A stretch of 64,000 nucleotides of DNA, taken from positions 35,011,378 through 35,075,377 of the forward strand of contig NC_073746.1 of NCBI RefSeq assembly GCF_029784135.1. The letters run 5' to 3'. Position numbers and translations under genes: made by a program. The notes beneath the pieces are model-generated. The model saw only the letters and a program-made list of their open reading frames with translations. It did no database searches and was not told the origin of the DNA. Below, one piece after another: positions 1 to 11,696 of this stretch. How positions within the stretch are numbered: position 1 is the first letter of the stretch; each line of letters starts with the position of its first letter. Source of the DNA: Toxorhynchites rutilus septentrionalis (Eukaryota > Arthropoda > Insecta > Diptera > Culicidae).

Positions 1-990
1 ATTACACTAATAACATTCCCAATATGTCACGAAGAACTAAACAAACTTTCCGATTCCCCGAAACTTCTTTCAGTCGCATGTTAAATCCCAATAATTGTTT
101 ACGTTGGTAATTCATACTTCGGGGTCACTTCTCAATGTCCCCTGAATTACACACTTGGCAAACTCCAACGAGGATACTTTTCCGGATCTATCCGATTCGA
201 AGTTGTATTGTTGATGAACTGCAAACCCAGGGAAGCGTTTGGCTTCCTACGAATGAGGAACACTCGCAAGGCGAACGTCAATTAGATGCTGCGAAACTTT
301 CGCCGAACTTGTTATACGGGTTTATCAGTATCTCAGTTGGTTCAAGAAGTGTTTCATTGAATATGAGCATTCAAGTTTATGCCCATGGCATAACGAATGA
401 AGGTTGAGAGACGAGGGCTGAGTGGGAAATTGTTTAGCAAACCAGCAGCAATTTCATTCAACTCAACTGATTTGAGTGAAATCGGAGATATCGTTGGGTT
501 TTATACATTAAATCGAGTAAACACACTCAAATGAATACATTAACTTTTCTAGTGTTTTTCCAGTTTATTTCAATATACACACAAAATATACGCTCAGAGG
601 AATTTATTTATATTTTTTTCGGAAAATATCATAAAACCATATTAGGCATTCAAAGCAGAGCATTAATTTTGTTGACGATGATTTGTTCAGGTTTAGGTTC
701 TCAATTTCATTTTCGAGTTATCTCAGCCTGGAGAACCATCAAGAATTCAATAGCAAGACAAGTTTCAACGCTGTAAAATAACTCACATCAAACATTCAAC
801 ATGACAATCTGCAAACACCGGTGAGAGAAACGAAAACGATAGCTGCTGTGAAAAGGAACCTCAGAGCTCAAATACTGTATTCTCGGGCGTATGGGCGCAA
901 TACTACGGCACATTCTGCTCTGTTAGAAACGAAAACTTTCCCACATGGATAGCATGTTTGCTAAGCATTTAGAATGCATGCCATTGCACA
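1..990. other. AT-rich unique DNA, no gene seen
   Basis: Short open frames (the longest is 90 codons, 135-407 +) have no recognisable domain and no coding-like composition. I see no transposon ends or repeats shared with the rest of the window. It may be intergenic or intronic. Confidence 0.5.
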
Positions 991-1140
991 AATATGTCTC
1001 TATTGCCGTACAGAGTTGCTGCATTTCACAAGCGACGTAACCAAACGCAAACAAACTGGTTTCGTTCATTTGCTGATTTCGTCCCTTCGACCATGCAAGT
1101 GAAATGGGAAACCGAAGTTTACAGTGTCAGCTTGCTTGAT

Positions 1141-1161
1141 ATCATCATCATCATCATCATC
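1141..1161. repeat. (ATC)n trinucleotide repeat
   Basis: Seven ATC units lie in a wider ATC-rich patch. They make a run of Ile in a 122-codon plus frame (994-1362) and a run of Asp in an 85-codon minus frame (1066-1323). Both frames look like by-products of the microsatellite; I recognise no protein family in either. Confidence 0.75.
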
Positions 1162-1350
1162 GTCGCCACAATCTTCATCATCGGCAGGAGCATAATCATC
1201 GTGTGGTTCTACATCATCAACACCCACATCTTGCTCTCGAATAATAATGATGTGGATGCAGATGTTGGCGTGCAGAAGCCAATATTTGTCCATCGATGGA
1301 CGGATGTGTTTACGCTCACTCATGCATACCGGGGGGGATATCAGATACTT

Positions 1351-1383
1351 AGAGGCGAATGAACTGAAAAGTTTAAAGCCTCT
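1351..1383. repeat. 33-bp dispersed semi-palindrome AGAGGC...GCCTCT
   Basis: The ends AGAGGC and GCCTCT are inverted repeats around a conserved centre containing GAATGAACT and GTTTAAA. The same block recurs at 26721-26754, 53720-53752 and 57093-57125 in both orientations. It behaves like a tiny mobile or target module. Three of the four copies lie inside or beside GACGTAG-type elements. Confidence 0.6.
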
Positions 1384-2100
1384 TTAATTCAACATCATCA
1401 TCATCAGATACTGCTGACGCTACCACTCGAAACTGTGCGGTAAAATTCGAGACATACGGTGAGAAAAACATTAATCCTAGGATACTTAACTCCATAAATC
1501 AGATTTTTAAAAATACTTTTGAACTATTTTTTACCTGTTCCTCATTAGGAATGGTGTTCAAATGGTCAAATGGACAAGTGTGGTTGGCCCATACAGTCAA
1601 TTAATAATTTCAGGACGGAAGTTCGTACCACCGGGATACCTCTGTACCTCTTGATGCAGAGCTGCATTTTCATCGGTATCATAGCCTGAGTGCCAGAAAT
1701 ATTTTTTTCTGTTTTTTATCAAATTACAATTCAATAATACAATTTTGGACTTGATAACTTATTTAAAGAAAAAATGTAACCTCTCAACGATTGGGTAAAA
1801 GAGCCTGGGCGGGTATGGAAGTAAAAATTTCCCCCAAACCAAATCGCCCGCTCTATGGAAAATATTGTATAGGGTACTAAATAAAAAGTTTTGACCATTT
1901 TTTTTGTGCCCCCATGAGGTTTCACAAAGGATCTATGGTAAAAAACGTAATTCTCAATTTTTTCGTGCCATTCTTGATAGCTTCGAGATGAAAATATGAA
2001 AATACGACTGAAAGTGCATCTTATAATGGTGTATCGAGAAATATTATTAAAAAAATTAAGTACTAAGAAAATTCTTGAAATGTTGAAATTTTTTTTTTTT
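1384..2100. other. AT-rich DNA, no gene seen
   Basis: I see no convincing coding region, structural RNA or terminal repeat. The longest frame is 64 codons (1731-1925, minus) and has no recognisable features. Confidence 0.5.
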
Positions 2101-3243
2101 GACGTGGGACTACGTCTAACCGGAATATAGGGGGGGGGGGGGGGTAAAATGAAAACCTAAACACAGAACATGCAGGAAAAAATGCAAGATTTCGAATGCT
2201 TATAAATCGAACATTTCTTACTGGATCGGAGAGATGTTTGCATCAATTGATAGGGAATATTTCTACGCATCTATCGCAATTAATAAAATGTCATTTTTCA
2301 TTAGATAAACAATTGAATAACTATAAAATGTTGAGCGTTATCTAGACGCTCTAACTGTCTCGTTTTGATTGGCCCGACTTACGGTTTCCCCAACACGACC
2401 ATCAAAACCAAGCAGCCTTGTGGAAATCGGCATTGCAAACACATGAAAGTATGGGGACTTTTGTTCTCACTGAAATATGTTCCCTAACACGGACTTCAAA
2501 ACCAAGCAGCGTTGGAGGAATCGGCATTGAAAATACATGAAAGTAGGGGGAGCTTTTGTTCCCACCGAAATGTGTTCCCTAACAGAGATTTCAAAACTAA
2601 TGGGCCTGGGGAAATTGGCATTGCAAATTCATGCAGGTCGGGGCTTTTTTTGTTCTATAGAAGTTGAAGTTGTTGATTCATGCAAGCCGGGGGTACTTCT
2701 GCACCCGCATTTTTGTTTTGCATAGCGGGTACGATTACAACGTTTTTGCTCGGTTATTCAAGTTTGCATTGAAGGATATGCCTTCATATGTTCTGCTCAC
2801 AGAATTTCTACGCACACCATTTGATGATTAGGCAAAATGTTGATAATCATTTGCTGCTATAACGCCTATTGATTAAACAATATGCGTTTAAGATACATGT
2901 CCGAAACTGAGTGCCTGAAGTTCATCAAATCAGGCAAATTCGCAGTTCGAGAAGTACACACACTTGAGAGATGCAAACTTCAAGGGTAAAAGTAAAATAA
3001 ATAATCGTTTGATAATTCATCCGTTCACATATTTTGTCCTAGGCATCATACCAAATGTAAAAGGACTGTCATTAAATTTACTTGAAACGAAGAACATAAT
3101 CTATCACAATGCATGAATCGACCTTACATAGCCTTTGTTCAATCGTTTTACTTACATTTAATTGAGTTGGGAAATTGTTTCATTCAATCAAAAATTTAAT
3201 CAATACAAACAAATGATTGCTAAGCTAAGATAGTCTCACGTCA
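2101..3243. mobile_element. GACGTAG-family foldback element, copy M1
   Basis: The left end is the imperfect palindrome GACGTGGGACTACGTC (2101-2116), followed by an AT-rich region that also occurs near 27.1-27.35, 45.2-45.4 and 54.1-54.35 kb. The right end is TAGTCTCACGTCA (3231-3243), followed by a second small palindrome (GGTTATA...ATATAACC). The same right-end arrangement is seen at 48618-48659 and, inverted, at 59902-59943. It is non-autonomous: no transposase is visible. A 14-base G run sits just inside the left end. Confidence 0.6.
2385..2720. repeat. ~95-bp tandem units inside M1
   Basis: Three diverged units each contain a CCCTAACA or CCCCAACA block, a 'TCAAAAC' block, a 'TCGGCATTG' or 'TTGGCATTG' block and an ATGAAAGTA or ATGCAGGTC block. 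The same unit recurs in M3 (about 22230-22400), M10 (about 45440-45640) and M5 (about 53860-54070), so it is a family-specific internal repeat. Confidence 0.6.
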
Positions 3244-3377
3244 ACCTTGCGGTTATATCATGGATATAACCCATCCATTTTTTTTTTTTGGATTTAAAGA
3301 TTCACTATTACTCTAAATCGTATTTAAATTTGACTCTGCCCCTTTCTGGATATGTGCGATTTTTTTTTTGAGAATTG

Positions 3378-3410
3378 TGTGCCGCGCAACACTGTCAATT
3401 GCGCGGCACA
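3378..3410. repeat. Perfect 12-bp GC-rich hairpin
   Basis: The arms TGTGCCGCGCAA (3378-3389) and TTGCGCGGCACA (3399-3410) flank a 9-base loop. GC-rich arms stand out in AT-rich DNA. Similar GCGCGG cores occur near 3553 and, inverted, near 6674. Confidence 0.65.
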
Positions 3411-4096
3411 AAAAAAATATTTCTAAATAATTTTTTTAGGTTTTTGAAGTTTAGTTTACATTTAAATACAAATATTATATATTTATTTGTTTGTGTATTA
3501 ACTATATATGTGTTAATATTGGTAACCTTTTTTCAGAATATTTCAAGATCTGCGCGGTACGAAAATATCTAATAATTGAAGAAGTGTTGCGGAACTATAT
3601 TTATGTACATGACATCTAACTCTTCAGTTACTATTCTGTATATACATATATGTTTGGACCAGGGTTGCCACATTTCATTCTGTAAAATTTTCTGAAAAAA
3701 ATCTGTATATCTGTATTTTGAGCAAAAAAAAAATCTGTAGAAAAATCTGTATCGAAAAATAAAGGGAAAAAATGAAAATAAAGGTTTATTTCCATTTTGA
3801 ATATATTTTTCCTATTTATGTGTTGTCAAAATCGTATCAATACAACAAAATAAATCATAAAAAGGTTTTCTCTGAATTATATGATGTTTAACATGGTTTT
3901 GTTTAACATTGCCTTCAATTTGTTCGTCAATTTCATCATTGAAGCTTCTCCTTGAGCCGGTACATAGTACTTCGCTTTCAAAATAGAGTCCATAGTTATG
4001 GGTGCAAACCGATTTCCGGACTTTGTTCTGTTGGCATTTTAAAGCGAAAATATTTACTCAACACACGCTGAGGAATGTGTCTCAAAAAGGGTCTTT

Positions 4097-4616
4097 GGCC
4101 GAGGACATAGTAAAAGCGGTGTGGTGCGATGCGATGTGATGAGATGATTTAGAATTCATCGCGTTCTATGACAAACTGATCGCTTTAGATCGCACGTTTT
4201 TTGATATGTCATTCCACTCCATTCTACATGTAAACAACCCAGAAAAAGGATGCCAGTTGAACTGTGAGATCGTTTTTATCCATGAACATGGTAAATGGAA
4301 AGCCCTCAACGTAACGTTTTCATTATACGCATTATTTTTTTTTTTCTTTATTTTTGAGACTTTCAGCCTCCTGGGTTGGTTCGTCTCAGATTATACGCAT
4401 TATGTAAATTAGAATAAAGTTATATAATTCATCCAACGAAACGAATATAATAATTTAACAACTCAATCTTTATTTTCGTTCGATGTGTTGGATTGTGAAG
4501 ATATTTATGACATTCGTCTGGCAATCACCACTTGCATTCACTCGCGGCAAAGCACTCCACACACAGTTTCGCCGCATTGAAATCGCGTTCGCATTGCGTT
4601 TACTATGTCCTCGGCC
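4097..4616. mobile_element. Nested 520-bp MITE with 18-bp TIRs
   Basis: Perfect terminal inverted repeats GGCCGAGGACATAGTAAA (4097-4114) and its complement (4599-4616) bound an AT-rich interior. It interrupts the decayed hAT transposase. Sub-terminal GCGATGCGATG and TCGCATTGCG motifs suggest extended imperfect TIRs. Target-duplication length is unclear. Confidence 0.7.
4335..4392 (-). mobile_element. SINE fragment inside the nested MITE
   Basis: A T-rich stretch followed by a GGTTGGTTCGTCTC block resembles the GGCTGGTTCGTC block at 46868-46882 and 54556-54570, where it sits beside a tRNA-derived head or a scrap of the same repeat. It is probably the tail part of a SINE; third level of nesting. 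Confidence 0.4.
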
Positions 4617-4617
4617 T

Positions 4618-5045
4618 TAGAAACAAACTTAGCAATGAATACAATAATTTCTCATATTGCCTTTTGACATCCAACAGCTGGGACCAAGCCATATCTTAGT
4701 CACTCACGTTATCCATGCCTTATCTATTAGCTTCTTCAACGAATTGAGGAAATTGGCGCTTCAAATAATTAAGGTTTGCTAGCTTGACGAAATTTTCAGG
4801 ATCGCTGAAATCAAATCGCTTTGAAATCTATTTCACGAGCTCAATATAGTAGTCACGACAAATCGATTTGAAGGTCAGCTGCATCCAATTCTCTTTTAGC
4901 TTCTTCTGCATCAAGCTCAGGCTTCTTCAGAAAGTCTTCAAAAGCTTTCACATCAAGGTTAGCATCAGCGCAACTCTCCAAACATATGTTATCCAACATG
5001 ACGAAAAATAACATTCTTGTCTCATCATAAAATTCGCAAAACTGA
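4618..5045 (-). pseudogene. hAT transposase remnant
   Basis: Minus-strand translation with stops and frameshifts gives patches such as CRDYYIELVK, KRFDFSDPENFVKLANL, FPQFVEEANR and QLLDVKRQYEKLL, plus acidic patches (FEDFLKKPELDAEEAKREL). These resemble the C-terminal part of hAT transposases, though no catalytic residue can be located. It lies between the hAT-like ends and is disrupted by at least two stops and the nested MITE. It is certainly not functional. Family assignment rests mainly on the ends and the 8-bp duplication. Confidence 0.5.
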
Positions 5046-5550
5046 GAACTTTCTAATTAAAAAGTGCAATTGATAAGCGGTTGAACAAAGTTAAGGAACA
5101 GCATAATCGGTTTAGTTATAAGGTCGTTTGAATGAGTATACGATTAGCGGATTGATTATGGTCATATTAACTTGGAACGAAAATTATTGTTTAAGCTCTT
5201 CAAATAGCTCAAGATTTCGCTTAACAACTGGCCCCAACAAAAGCCATCTCTTTGCGTTGCGTTCAACATTTCCATAAATCAAGGTCTTTATGTATGAACT
5301 GTATTGAATTCAATATTTTAAATTAAATTTAAAAAAACTGTAAAAACTGTATCTTGGTTGAAAATCTGTAATTCTGTATATACAGATTCTGTATCTGAAA
5401 TTTGGCGAAAAATCTGTAAAATACAGAATATTCGGTATATGTGGCAACCCTGGTTTAGACTATATCCAATTTATTTATTATAATTTTTTTATGCATATTA
5501 TTATTATTGTTCTAATTATATTATTATTTTTTCCCATCAATTGAGACATC

Positions 5551-6620
5551 GTGGCAATACAATTGGAGGTACCAACGACCCGAGGGAAAACCGCTATCAT
5601 CATCGCATCGGCTTATTTTCCAGGAAACAACGTTGAAATTCCCCAATTAGAAGTTGCTGCGTTGGTTCAACACTGTAAACCGAAGAACAAACAATTCATA
5701 ATAGGATGTGACGCTAATGCCCACCATACGGTCTGGGGCAGTAGCGACGTCAATACTTGGGGTGAGTGTGTGCTTGAATATTTAATGTCGCATAGTATTA
5801 ACATTTGTAACCAGGGAAACGATCCAACATTTGTTAACTCAGTTAGACAAGAAGTTCTTGATCTAACACTCTGTAGCACCAAATAATCAGATACGTTAAA
5901 GAATTAGCATGTATCAAGTGAAGAATCGCTATCTGATCACAAACATATAATGTTTAATTATAATTCAGGAGATCTTCTGATAGAACCATTCAGAGACCCT
6001 AGAAAAACAAATTGGGATATTTATCATTCCAAACTTCTCGACAGTAATTCGATGTCATTGAAAATTATTTTTTCCACTGAACAGCTTGAACAAAAAACTC
6101 CACTCCACTTTTCCACTGAACAGCTTGAACAAAAAAAACTCTAGAAAACTTTTCAGCAAGGCAAAAATTACTTCTAATTGGACAGAGTACAAAAACTGTC
6201 TAATGGATTATAATAAAGAAATTCGCAAATCCAAAAGAAGAACTTGGAAGCTCATTTGTGAGCATGTTGAAAATATACCTGCTGTAGCAAGATTCCATAA
6301 AGCCCTCTCAAAGGATCATACCAATGGACGGAGTAGTGTAAAAAAAGGAACTGGACAGTTCACAACCGATTCTCAGGAGACACTTGATATCATGATGGAA
6401 ACACACTTCCCAGGATCAATCCAAATGACTTCAGGAAACGCACAGGTGCTCATTACAGCTCAATCTTGTCCGATCAGAAACGATAATTGAGCTAAAAAAG
6501 TGGCTAGGCAGGTCTTTACGAAGTCAAGGGCTGTATGGGAATTGGATTCCTTAAAGCCCTTTGAATCTCCAGGACTAGATGGGATTTATCCATTATACAT
6601 TTTAAGGATATTAGCAAAAT
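5551..6620 (+). pseudogene. LINE fragment: endonuclease and start of RT (R1/LOA-like)
   Basis: Frame 5551-5886 encodes the second half of an apurinic-like endonuclease: AYFPGNN, then IIGCDANAHHTVWGS (core Asp/Asn metal-site motif) and VLDLTLCS. The next frames (5950-6490, with a short internal duplication around 6070-6140) contain the linker, including WKLICEHVENIP. A third frame reaches PFESPGLDGIYP, the start of the reverse transcriptase, before the element stops near 6620. The 5' end, the RT palm and the 3' end are missing. Style of the DANAHH motif favours the R1/LOA side of non-LTR elements. Dead copy. Confidence 0.7.
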
Positions 6621-7692
6621 ATTAGAAAATGAACAATATAGTTTTTTTTTTTTAATAATTGAATATTATCGAGCCGCGCAGTTCTCGAAATTTTCTGAAA
6701 AAAAATCGCAAATATCAAAAATAACATACGAACATATTTGAATAGAGAACAAACCAGTACTAAGTCTCAAAATTCTAAAAATATATTAATCTAGCTGACC
6801 CGGCAAATTTCGTCCCGCCCAAAATTTGTTTTTTTTTCAATACCTTCAAACATTCACATTTTCTTACTATGGGAAAGTTCATGGGTCCAATCGCAGAACT
6901 GTTCACTGATTGATCATCTAATCGACACCGTAGAGTTTACCTTTTACTATAAAATTCTTAGTACTTCTACCAAAACTCATTATTATAATATCAGATTATT
7001 TTCAGACACAATTTTCGTTCAAGATTTTTCAACCGCTTGCAAATAACATATGTTTCTTCGTTACATGAATAAATGTTTGATACAGAAAATATGATAGAAT
7101 AAAGACAGCCCTGAATCGGACAATTCCGCTCTCGAGTTTTGCTCTTATCTACACATTCGGCGACACATTTTTATTGGCATAGATAGAAGAAGATATAGCA
7201 GTGGGTTTCATCACCTGAAAATCCATTTCCACTTTCGAACAAAGATCAATTTCGTTAGTGCAAACATCATTGTAGAACATATGGGAATTTAATTTTCCGA
7301 ATTTTCCCTTTTTCCTTCAGAGTTTTCCGAAAATTTTAAATTTTCATGTTTGGTTGGAATATTTTTGGTTGAAATATGTGTAATATTTCAGTTACTGAAG
7401 TTTCTGAAGGGATGATCGCGAATAGCGAGTGAAGTGATAGCGCTGTGATTCTACCACTAAAATCCTGATTCGTTCTTATCTACGCAACACGTAGTTTCGT
7501 TTGAAACTTTAGCTGAGAAGTTCCCTTTATGGTGAAAGTGGAGTTTTGTTGATTCACGAGTGATATGAGCGGAAAAGTCATATGACACAATATTGACTCC
7601 GAACAAATCATCTGCTGCATACCCGCCATCCTGCTATTCATCGCCGGAGTGCTCATCTATTCATCTATCAATCAAACTGTTACGTTCACCTA

Positions 7693-8544
7693 ATGTTCAC
7701 TCGATCTGGAAATACTAAGGTACCACTCACACAGACATTGCAACCAATGGATAAAAATAAACCTACAATACTGATGTCTACCTCCGTGTCTGCCGATGGA
7801 AACGCTTTGAAACGCTCCAGAGATGATCTCGATAAAGCTAATGATCATGTGGACACGTTAGACGAACTTCTAAGTCGAATGCGCCAAATGTTTGATGATA
7901 CTAATACGAAGATAGAAGTCAACATCGAGAGCAGTAAGCGTGAGCTACAGGCGGAGATCGGAATATTGCGAGAGGAAGTACAACAAATCAAAACAGAGTT
8001 TTCTTCCGAAGTTAGGCGGTTGAATGACTGTGTCTCTACGATAAGAGATGATGTGCTGGTCAATAAGGACCATATCTTTGTAGTGGAGAGGCGAAACGAT
8101 TTGTTACTATCTGGTGTTCCCTTCCAACCGACAGAGAATCTACTGGATTACTTCGTGAAAATTGCATATACTCTTGGATATTATGAAGAAAACGTTCCAC
8201 AAATTTATGCGAAACGTCTTGCTAGAACTCCGATAGCTGTTGGCGCCACACCTCACATCGTTCTGCAATTTGGTTTCAAATTCGCTCGAGATGATTTTTA
8301 CAACCGGTATCTATCTTTACGCAACCTTTCTCTGTCGCATCTGGGTTTTGATGTCAACAAGAGGATTTATCTCAACGAAAATTTGACCGAGGAGGCCCGC
8401 CGTATCAAGACACTGGCTGTTAAACTCAAGAAAGCTGGTAAGCTGTTTTCCGTTTACACACGAGATGGAGTGATTCATGTGAAATCTACTGCGGATGCTG
8501 CTGTACAGCGAATAAACTCTGTAGATCAATTAGCGGAGAAATAA
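7693..8544 (+). CDS. LINE ORF1 protein (nucleic-acid chaperone type)
   Basis: An intact 283-residue frame. Residues about 45-115 are rich in Glu, Lys and heptad hydrophobics (LLSRMRQMFDD, ELQAEIGILREEVQQI), predicting a coiled coil for oligomerisation. The conserved block VERRNDLLLSGVP (about 126-139) and the basic C-terminus (LTEEARRIKTLAVKLKKAGK) are typical of ORF1 proteins in CR1-like insect LINEs, which bind element RNA. The start was chosen as the first ATG, about 300 bp into the element. A noncoding gap of about 410 bp containing CTG repeats separates it from ORF2. Confidence 0.75.
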   Translation: MFTRSGNTKVPLTQTLQPMDKNKPTILMSTSVSADGNALKRSRDDLDKANDHVDTLDELLSRMRQMFDDTNTKIEVNIESSKRELQAEIGILREEVQQIKTEFSSEVRRLNDCVSTIRDDVLVNKDHIFVVERRNDLLLSGVPFQPTENLLDYFVKIAYTLGYYEENVPQIYAKRLARTPIAVGATPHIVLQFGFKFARDDFYNRYLSLRNLSLSHLGFDVNKRIYLNENLTEEARRIKTLAVKLKKAGKLFSVYTRDGVIHVKSTADAAVQRINSVDQLAEK

Positions 8545-8955
8545 ACCTTTCCTTGTTGCATCATACTTCCTTCCACATATTTCCGTGTATCATTTCCTGC
8601 GATATCCTTTGATTAGTCCGCTCCTGAAAGTAAATTCCTTATATTTTTCCAGGATTTATTCCTTCCTAAAAGTAATGCTGCTCGACGTCTAAATCCCGTT
8701 CTTACCTGCTTCTGCTGCTGTTGCTGTTTTTTTGCTGCTGTTGCTGTTTCGCGTCTTCGTCTTTGCTGCTGTCGTTATGACTACTGCTAGTGGAACCGCA
8801 ATTGTAATGAATTTATTTAATGCTACTACTCCATGAATGAATGTAATGTCTCACTAGATCAAGTAGAATCACAAGTTATAATGAAACCAGTGATGCGTTA
8901 GGAATGCGTTACTATAGTTTATTTGATAGTTTACATATGAATTTTCACTCAATAT

Positions 8956-9840
8956 TTGATTTCTTTGCTGATTTTCTCTTGTGGGACTGGGTCATGCTGT
9001 TTCGTTGTTGTTCGCTGTATACTCTGCTTCCTGATGTCGGTCGATGACGTCAATGCTCCCGCAAATGGTAGTATTGCTTGTATACCTAAAGTGGTTATGT
9101 GTTATGTGGTTATGAATTGTGCTTTACGTTCTGATAGTCTGAATATTTGCCACATTAACGTCCAAAGTTTGTGCGCACGCAATTTAAGTAAATTTAATGA
9201 GTTAAAGTTTATTATACAAGACAGTAAATTGGACATAATTTGTATTTCCAAAACCTGGCTTTCCGATTGCGTGTCTGATAACGTGATTGCTATTGAAGGT
9301 TTTAATTTGATTAGGAATGATCGTTTATATAGTCAAGGCGGTGGAATCTGTGTTTATTATAGGAAATATCTAAATGTAAAAGTGTTATCACATTCTAATT
9401 TTCATAGTTGCTTTGAAATCGTTGATAGAACCGAATTTTTGTGTTTCTTCAAGTTCAGCATAACACATCTAAATTTTTACAATCCTCCACGTAATGATTG
9501 TTACGAAATTCTATATAATCAGCTAAATAATTTATCACTGTATTATACAGATATTCTCGTGGTTGGAGATTTCAATACTGACTTACGAAACTCTACAACT
9601 CATTCGGTTGGGTTAGATAACACTTTGAATGCTTTAGGTTTAAATTGTGTCAGTTATGAACCAACACACTTTTACCCTGGGGGATCCTCACTGATTGACC
9701 TGATGTTAACCAATAATACTGATTTCATCTTAAATTTTAACCAGGTATCTGCACCTGGGTTCTCGAAACATGACATTATTTTTTCGTCGATAAATATCTC
9801 TCGTAGTGGTACTGCGAACCAGTTATTTACAGTATTATAG
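8956..9840 (+). pseudogene. LINE ORF2, endonuclease domain
   Basis: Residues about 62-290 carry an exonuclease-endonuclease-phosphatase fold: LNICHINVQSL, a diverged active-site block ICISKTWLSD (Ser replaces the usual catalytic Glu of 'ETW'), GGGICVYYR, VVGDFNTDL and near the end FSKHDIIF (the SDH-like motif). The enzyme would nick target DNA to prime reverse transcription. The frame breaks around 9806-9838; translation should continue into the overlapping frame starting at 9806. The Ser at the catalytic position and the frameshift both mark inactivation. Confidence 0.75.
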
Positions 9841-11105
9841 AGATTATAATAATATTGACTGGAATGGACTATGTCATGCTTCTGAATCCATCGATTGGTC
9901 TTTATTATATTCTGTTTCCGACCCCAATGTAGCACTCGATTTTCTCAATCAACGGATTATTGAACTGTATGATTCATATGTACCTTTCAAAGTGTTCAAA
10001 CCAAAGAAAAATCCTTGGTTTAATAATGAGATTCAAATTGCCATGATTGAACGAAATGTTGCTTATGGATTATGGATTTCTACCAGAAATCCTTCAAATT
10101 ACAATCAATATAAACGTTTGCGTAATAAAGTAACTCAATTGATCAACACTGCTAAGGCGAATTACTTGTCTTCTCAAATAAACGCCTCGAACTCAAGTAA
10201 AGAGCTTTGGAAAAAACTAAAACATTTGAATGTTGTAAAATCGGCTTCTAATAATGAACAGTTGGGATACTCAAGTGATGAAATCAATGATTACTTTGGA
10301 TCAAACTTCATTACAGATGATGATCGCATTCATGTAACTTCTGCTAATGAAAATGGATTCAAATTTTGTGATATAGCAGAACACGATGTTGTATCTGCCA
10401 TAAGCTCTATTAAATCTAATTCGATTGGTATGGATGGAATTGCTCTTCGTTTCGTTAAACTTATTTTGCCACTAGTTGCTTCGAAAATTTGTTTTGTTTT
10501 TAATTTATGTGTGAGATCTTCTAAGTTTCCACGAGCATGGAAAGCTGCTAAGGTGTTACCAATCAAAAAGAAACAGCGTAATTCAGATTTGTCTAATTTG
10601 CGACCAATTAGCATTTTATGTGGATTGTCGAAAGCTTTTGAAAAAATTCTCAAAAATCAAATTCAAAACTTCATACACGCGTACCAGCTACTCAATGAAT
10701 TTCAATCAGGCTTTCGGCCTGGACACAGTACAACTACTGCTTTACTTAAAGTACATGATGATGTCAGTAAGATAATTGATAAAAAGGGGGTGGCACTTCT
10801 TTTATTGATAGACTTCTCAAAAGCATTTGATCGTGTTTCACACTGTAAATTGTTACGAAAATTGTCAGAACAATTTTTTTTCTCTAACTATTCGTTTCGC
10901 CTTATACAATCATATTTGTCTAACCGATCTCAAGTTGTTTCAGTAGATGGAATTAATTCTCAACCTATCTATATACTTAGTATCAGGAGTTCCACAGGGT
11001 TCCATCCTGGGCCCGTTACTGTTTTCTTTATACATTAACGATTTACCTTCAATACTGAAATTCTGCAAAATTCACATGTTCGCTGATGATGTACAAATAT
11101 ATATA
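9806..11105 (+). pseudogene. LINE ORF2, reverse transcriptase domain
   Basis: Contains the standard non-LTR RT order: SNSIGMDGI (block 1), LPIKKKQRNSDLSNLRPISI, FQSGFRPGHSTTTALL, LLLIDFSKAFDRV with the first catalytic Asp, then after a 1-nt frameshift near 10976 [13 protein letters not shown] and the catalytic FADD box at about 11080. A stop follows at about 11105. All core catalytic residues are still recognisable, so decay is recent. The frame gives RNA-templated DNA synthesis when intact. Confidence 0.8.
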
Positions 11106-11696
11106 TAGCATCTATCAATATTCCTATTGAAGAGATGGCAAACCTTTTGAATAATGACTTGAAGGGAGTTTATAGTTGGTCTCTCCAAAACCTGTTGCCT
11201 ATAAACGTAGATAAAACTAAGGTGATGTTTATTTCAAGGAAATCGTACCTTGTTATCCGATGTTATCCTTGGTCAAAACGTTGTTGAATACGTTGATAAG
11301 TATACCAACCTTGGTTTCATTTTAACTTCCAATCTTGATTGGGACTGTCAACTATTTACTATGTGTTCGAAGGTATACAATGTTCTTCGGCATCTGCGAC
11401 TAACATCCAGTATGGTTAAAGCCGAAGTAAAAGTTAAGTTATTTAAATCTTTAATTCTACCTTATTTCCTGTATGGCGCAGAGTTCCTCTTGAATGCATC
11501 AGCTAGAGCTTTGAATAAACTACGTATTGCTTTAAACAGCTGCGTTCGTTATGTATTCAACCTTAATAGATATTCTCATGTTAGTCACCTTCAAAAACAA
11601 TTACTCGGGTGCCCATTTAATGAATTTATTAAGCTACGTGTATGTTTGACTATATTTAAAGTAATCCATTTCCCATCTCCTAAATATATAAAATAA
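11106..11696 (+). pseudogene. LINE ORF2, thumb and C-terminal part
   Basis: After the stop at about 11105 the sequence continues through WSLQNLLPINVDKTKVM (common post-FADD motif). After another shift near 11250 comes NLGFILTSNLDWDCQ, SLILPYFLYGAEF and a C-terminal region typical of CR1/Jockey-like ORF2. No RNase H domain is seen, as expected for this group. Translation ends at 11696, followed by a 3' UTR of about 360 bp. Confidence 0.75.

Larger units (their letters stand above)
3660..5452 (-). mobile_element. Degenerate hAT-superfamily DNA transposon
   Basis: The ends are inverted: CAGGGTTGCCACAT at 3660-3673 and its complement at 5439-5452. The flanking octamers are GTTTGGAC (3652-3659) and GTTTAGAC (5453-5460), 7 of 8 identical, the expected hAT 8-bp target duplication. 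Sub-terminal DNA at both ends is rich in repeated CTGTA/CTGTAT motifs, as in many hATs. The interior holds a broken minus-strand transposase remnant and a 520-bp nested MITE (4097-4616). Confidence 0.75.

Noticed and set aside
1066..1323. Acidic poly-Asp protein
   Set aside because: Shadow of an ATC microsatellite; no other coding evidence.
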